NCBI RefSeq assembly: GCF_000745975.1
Contig: NZ_JQKJ01000019.1
Coordinates: 39,722-103,721 of the forward strand
Length of the DNA: 64,000 bases
Direction: 5' to 3'
From: Desulfobacter vibrioformis DSM 8776
GTDB lineage: Bacteria > Desulfobacterota > Desulfobacteria > Desulfobacterales > Desulfobacteraceae
This document shows positions 61,284-64,000 of this stretch, piece after piece. Both the position numbers and the translations under genes were made by a program. The first letter of the stretch is position 1, and the number at the start of each line of letters is the position of its first letter. The notes beneath the pieces were generated by a model that did not search any database, had not been told where the DNA came from, and was given only the letters and a program-made list of their open reading frames with translations.

Positions 61284-61945
61284 TGAAGACCCGTCAAAAA
61301 TCCCGCATAGTCATTGTGGATGACCACCCCATTTTCTGTCTGGGCATGAGCGAACTGATCAACCGGGAACCGGATTTGACGGTGGTAGCCTGTCCGGATA
61401 CGGCGGACAGGGCCCGGCAGATCATTGAACAGGATATGCCTGATCTGATGATTGTGGATATTTCCCTGGCCCAAAGCAACGGCATTGAGCTGGTAGCTGA
61501 ACTGCGCGGCAAATGCCCGGATCTGCCCATTCTGGTGTTGTCCATGTATGATGATTCAATGTATGCGGAACGGGCGTTGATGGCCGGTGCCAGGGGGTAT
61601 GTGATGAAACAGCGGGCCATTGCCCAGGTGGTGGAGGCGGTGCGACAGGTCCTGGCCGGGCACATCTATGCCAGTGATAAAACCAAGGAAAAACTGCTCA
61701 ACCGGATGATTTCCAGAAAGCCTTCTGCCGTGGGTTTCAGTTTGGAAACCCTCACCAACCGGGAATTTGAGGTGTTCCGCCTCATGGGCGAGGGCATGGA
61801 CTCAAAGGAAATTGCGGCAAGACTGAATCTGAGCATGAAAACCGTGGGGACCCACCGGGAAAATATCAAGGAAAAGCTTCAGCTCAAACATTATACGGAA
61901 CTTGTCAAGGCTGCCGTACACTGGGTTTATGAAATGAAAAAATAG
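61280..61945 (+). CDS. NarL/FixJ-family response regulator
   Basis: A 221-residue regulator: receiver domain (IVIVDDHPIFCLGMSELINR, phospho-acceptor in DLMIVDISLAQSNG, VLSMYDDSMYAERALMAGAR) and a LuxR-type DNA-binding domain (LTNREFEVFRLMGEGMDSKE then LNLSMKTVGTHRENI). It overlaps the kinase gene by four bases and is its partner. Confidence 0.92.
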   Translation: MMKTRQKSRIVIVDDHPIFCLGMSELINREPDLTVVACPDTADRARQIIEQDMPDLMIVDISLAQSNGIELVAELRGKCPDLPILVLSMYDDSMYAERALMAGARGYVMKQRAIAQVVEAVRQVLAGHIYASDKTKEKLLNRMISRKPSAVGFSLETLTNREFEVFRLMGEGMDSKEIAARLNLSMKTVGTHRENIKEKLQLKHYTELVKAAVHWVYEMKK

Positions 61946-62139
61946 CGTTAAATCCTCTGCCGGCCGGGCTGTCCGGTGATTGTAAAACCCAGGCAAAAAA
62001 ACCTGTAGGTTTTAAACCTAGTTGGCTTCAGATCACCGGCCATAAAAATATGAGGCCATTACCGATTGAACCATTAAAAGATTCGTTGTTAATGACACAT
62101 GGAAACATTTATCATATTAATAACAAGGAGAACCCTGTC
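61946..62139. other. Structured intergenic region before the acyl-CoA ligase
   Basis: Contains CCGGTGAT at about 61973 and its complement ATCACCGG at about 62033, enclosing a smaller repeat AACCTGTAGGTT. This could fold into a branched structure that ends the two-component transcript or controls the ligase. No T-run is seen; no known riboswitch class was recognised. Confidence 0.3.
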
Positions 62140-63750
62140 ATGTCGGAAAGAAGCGTGAATTACGAAATTTTAAGCCCCACCAATTTTCTTGATAGAAGCG
62201 TAAAAGTCTATCCGGAAAAAACCGCAGTCATCTATGGGGACAAAACCTTTACCTGGGCAGGATTCCAGGAACGGGTATTTCGACTGGCCAATGGCCTGAA
62301 AGCCTGTGGTGTTGGCCGGGGTGACAAGGTCGCCTTTGTCTGCCCCAATACCCCGCCCATGCTGGAAGCCCATTATGCCGTACCGTTGCTGGGGGCGGCT
62401 CTTGTTTCCATCAATATCCGGCTGTCTGCCAATGAAATGTCCTATATCATCAATCATTCCGACGCCAAAGTTGTGGTGGCGGACAATGAATTCGGCAAGG
62501 TGCTGTCCAAGGTCGTGCCCGAACTCACCGCAGTGAAGACCTTTGTCAATATCTGCGACATTGACGATTCCATGCCCCTGGACGGACCGGAATATGAACG
62601 TTTTCTGGCGGACAGCCCGGATGATCCGGTTTCCCTTGCCATTGAAGATGAACGGGAAATCCTTGCCTTGAATTATACCTCCGGCACCACAGGCCTGCCA
62701 AAGGGCGTGATGTACCACCACCGGGGCGCTTATCTCAATTCGCTGGGCGAGCTTCTGGAGTTTAAAATCGACCGGGACAGCAAATATCTATGGACCCTGC
62801 CCATGTTCCATTGCAACGGGTGGTGTTTTACCTGGGCCATCACCGCCATGGGGGCCACCCATGTCTGCCTGAGAAAGGTGGACCCCGTTGAAATCTACCG
62901 GATTATCGCCGATGTGGGTGTCACCCATCTGTGTGCAGCGCCCACTATCCTCATCGGCATGTCTGTTTTTGCCAAGGAAAACGCTGTCCAACTCTCCCGC
63001 CGCCTGGAAATCATGACTGCCGGCGCCCCGCCTGCCCCCATGGTGATCCAGAACATGGAACATATCGGGGCCAACATCACCCAGACCTATGGCTTGACCG
63101 AAGTGTTTGGTCCGCACTCCGTATGCCAGTGGCAGGACAAATGGGATGACCTTTCACCCATGGCCAGGGCCGGCATCAAAGCCCGCCAGGGCGTACCCTA
63201 TATTGTGGCCGAGCACATGGATGTGGTGGACGCCGTGACCATGGAACCGGTGCCAAGGGACGGTACCACCATGGGGGAAATTGTCATGCGGGGAAACAAC
63301 GTCATGCTGGGGTATTATAAGGATGCGGAGGCCAGTACCGAGGCCTTCAGGGGCGGATGGTTCCACTCCGGAGACCTGGCGGTTATGCACCCGGACAACT
63401 ATGTGCAGATCATGGACCGCAAAAAAGACATCATTATCTCAGGCGGTGAAAATATCTCCACCGTTGAAATCGAAAATGTGCTGTACGCCCATCCGGATGT
63501 GCTGGAAGTGGCAGTAATCTCGGTACCCGACGAAAAGTGGGGAGAGGTGCCCAAGGCTTTTATTTTACCACGGGCCGGAGCCAATCCGGATCCAGCCCAG
63601 ATTATTGCGTACTGCAAGGAAAAGCTGGCCCGGTTCAAGGCACCCAAGTATATTGAATTCGGTCCTTTGCCCAAAACCGCCACAGGCAAGTTGCAGAAGT
63701 TCAAACTGCGGGAAAAGGAATGGGCGGGCCACGACCGCATGGTTAACTAA
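62140..63750 (+). CDS. Acyl-CoA synthetase (AMP-forming, medium/long-chain type)
   Basis: A 536-residue adenylate-forming ligase: LNYTSGTTGLPKGVMYHHRG (P-loop), QTYGLTEVFGPHSVC, GGWFHSGDLAVMHPDNYVQI, DRKKDIIISGGENISTVEIE and the C-terminal lysine in LPKTATGKLQKFKLRE. It activates fatty or related carboxylic acids for beta-oxidation. The start at 62140 follows CAAGGAGAACCCTGTC; the frame is open from 62050. Confidence 0.92.
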   Translation: MSERSVNYEILSPTNFLDRSVKVYPEKTAVIYGDKTFTWAGFQERVFRLANGLKACGVGRGDKVAFVCPNTPPMLEAHYAVPLLGAALVSINIRLSANEMSYIINHSDAKVVVADNEFGKVLSKVVPELTAVKTFVNICDIDDSMPLDGPEYERFLADSPDDPVSLAIEDEREILALNYTSGTTGLPKGVMYHHRGAYLNSLGELLEFKIDRDSKYLWTLPMFHCNGWCFTWAITAMGATHVCLRKVDPVEIYRIIADVGVTHLCAAPTILIGMSVFAKENAVQLSRRLEIMTAGAPPAPMVIQNMEHIGANITQTYGLTEVFGPHSVCQWQDKWDDLSPMARAGIKARQGVPYIVAEHMDVVDAVTMEPVPRDGTTMGEIVMRGNNVMLGYYKDAEASTEAFRGGWFHSGDLAVMHPDNYVQIMDRKKDIIISGGENISTVEIENVLYAHPDVLEVAVISVPDEKWGEVPKAFILPRAGANPDPAQIIAYCKEKLARFKAPKYIEFGPLPKTATGKLQKFKLREKEWAGHDRMVN

Positions 63751-63788
63751 TATTTGAGCGAAAAGCCACCCATCTGCGCCTTGCATCC
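63751..63788. repeat. Half copy of the stop-codon-adjacent inverted repeat
   Basis: TATTTGAGCGAAAAGCCACC followed by CATCTGCGCCTTGCAT begins one base after the acyl-CoA ligase stop codon. It matches the arms of the element at 5234, which also begins directly after a stop codon. Only one arm is clear here. Confidence 0.5.
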
Positions 63789-63850
63789 AGGCACCTTTGT
63801 AGACATTCGCCCCTCTAACGAGCTCCCATGGCAGCAACGTCAGGTGACGT

Positions 63851-63894
63851 AAAAATAAAAAAGCCCTGATCAAGAAAATTCTTGATCAGGGCTT
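63851..63894 (-). terminator. Terminator of the rRNA operon
   Basis: Minus strand: AAGCCCTGATCAAG, loop AATTTT, CTTGATCAGGGCTT, then TTTTATTTTT. A perfect 14-bp stem with a T-run, just beyond the 5S rRNA 3' end. Confidence 0.92.
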
Positions 63895-63903
63895 TCAAAA
63901 AAG

Positions 63904-64000
63904 ACCCGGCAGCGTTCTACTCTCCCACACAGTCTCCCATGCAGTACCAGCGACGCTAAAGACCAGAAACATATAATCAGGACTTCCGTGTTCGAGATGG
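63904..64000 (-). rRNA. rrf: 5S ribosomal RNA, 3' part
   Basis: The complement carries typical 5S blocks: CCATCTCGAACACGGAAGTC, GCGTCGCTGGTACTGCATGG and GGGAGAGTAGAACGCTGCCG near the 3' end. The 5' end lies beyond the window. It implies 16S-23S-5S further right, transcribed leftward. Confidence 0.93.

Noticed and set aside
63826..63850. AACGTCAGGTG near the right edge as another attC-like site
   Set aside because: Only an 11-nt match to the palindrome cores, with no pairing arm; probably chance.

Overview
The window looks like a chromosomal piece of an anaerobic sulfate-reducing deltaproteobacterium of the Desulfobacteraceae type. This is inferred from gene content: a TRAP transporter set, indolepyruvate:ferredoxin oxidoreductase, a complete-looking classical menaquinone operon, carboxynorspermidine-type polyamine genes, and Cache-domain sensors. 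No species is claimed. The window ends inside a minus-strand 5S rRNA, so an rRNA operon lies just beyond the right edge.

Layout. 0-5.2 kb: class III aminotransferase (cut by the window edge), DctM/DctQ/DctP TRAP transporter and a divergent aldehyde dehydrogenase, probably an amine or omega-amino-acid uptake and oxidation module. 5.4-13.2 kb: PhnD-like binding protein with a GGDEF/EAL protein, a DEAD-box RNA helicase, a cytoplasmic alpha-amylase and a class 3 lipase. 13.2-23.9 kb: an accessory block in which every gene is on the minus strand and most genes are separated by 55-85 nt imperfect palindromes resembling integron attC sites. It holds about a dozen unrelated small cargo genes (thioesterase, methyltransferase, cupin, PrpF-like, DsrE-like, GmrSD-like DUF262 nuclease, hydrolase, YefM/YoeB, a wrecked HigBA carrying a group II intron relic, an aminotransferase) and several gene fragments. 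No integrase is visible, so it reads as an integron cassette array without intI inside the window (CALIN-like). 23.9-29.9 kb: 2-aminoethylphosphonate uptake and degradation operon (binding protein, ATPase, fused permease, PhnX, PhnW). 30.1-30.8 kb: HicAB.

31-43 kb: core metabolism on the minus strand: TcdA, TatD, AroQ, IorBA, MenF-D-B-C-E and an MTA/SAH-type nucleosidase. 43.1-43.8 kb: an apparently complete TPP riboswitch that now precedes only an 11-codon thiS-like remnant, and a self-contained 63-codon gene of unknown function with its own promoter and terminator. 44-49.9 kb: a small NTPase, LMW-phosphatase/arsenate reductase, DUF4405 membrane proteins, YbaK, a one-domain asparaginase, then nspC and carboxynorspermidine dehydrogenase behind a possible leader-peptide attenuator. 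50-51.9 kb: thiamine salvage genes (thiM, thiamine-binding protein, thiE) behind what looks like half a THI box. 52.4-55.8 kb: DUF364 protein, zinc-ribbon thioredoxin and a cluster of toxin-antitoxin modules, some broken. 55.8-58.8 kb: a four-gene pseudopilin operon containing an unusual pilin-like/bactofilin-like beta-helix fusion. 59.1-63.8 kb: an orphan antitoxin, a two-component system and an acyl-CoA ligase, then the rRNA terminator and 5S rRNA.

Dispersed repeats are a second theme. Four copies of a CTTCRTG palindrome family (about 5.4, 38.2, 45.4, 55.2 kb) and a second inverted-repeat family placed directly after stop codons (5.23 and 63.75 kb) sit between genes. The most interesting material is the cassette-like block, the two complementary-looking thiamine regulatory remnants, the nspC leader, the 63-codon gene and the pilin/beta-helix fusion.
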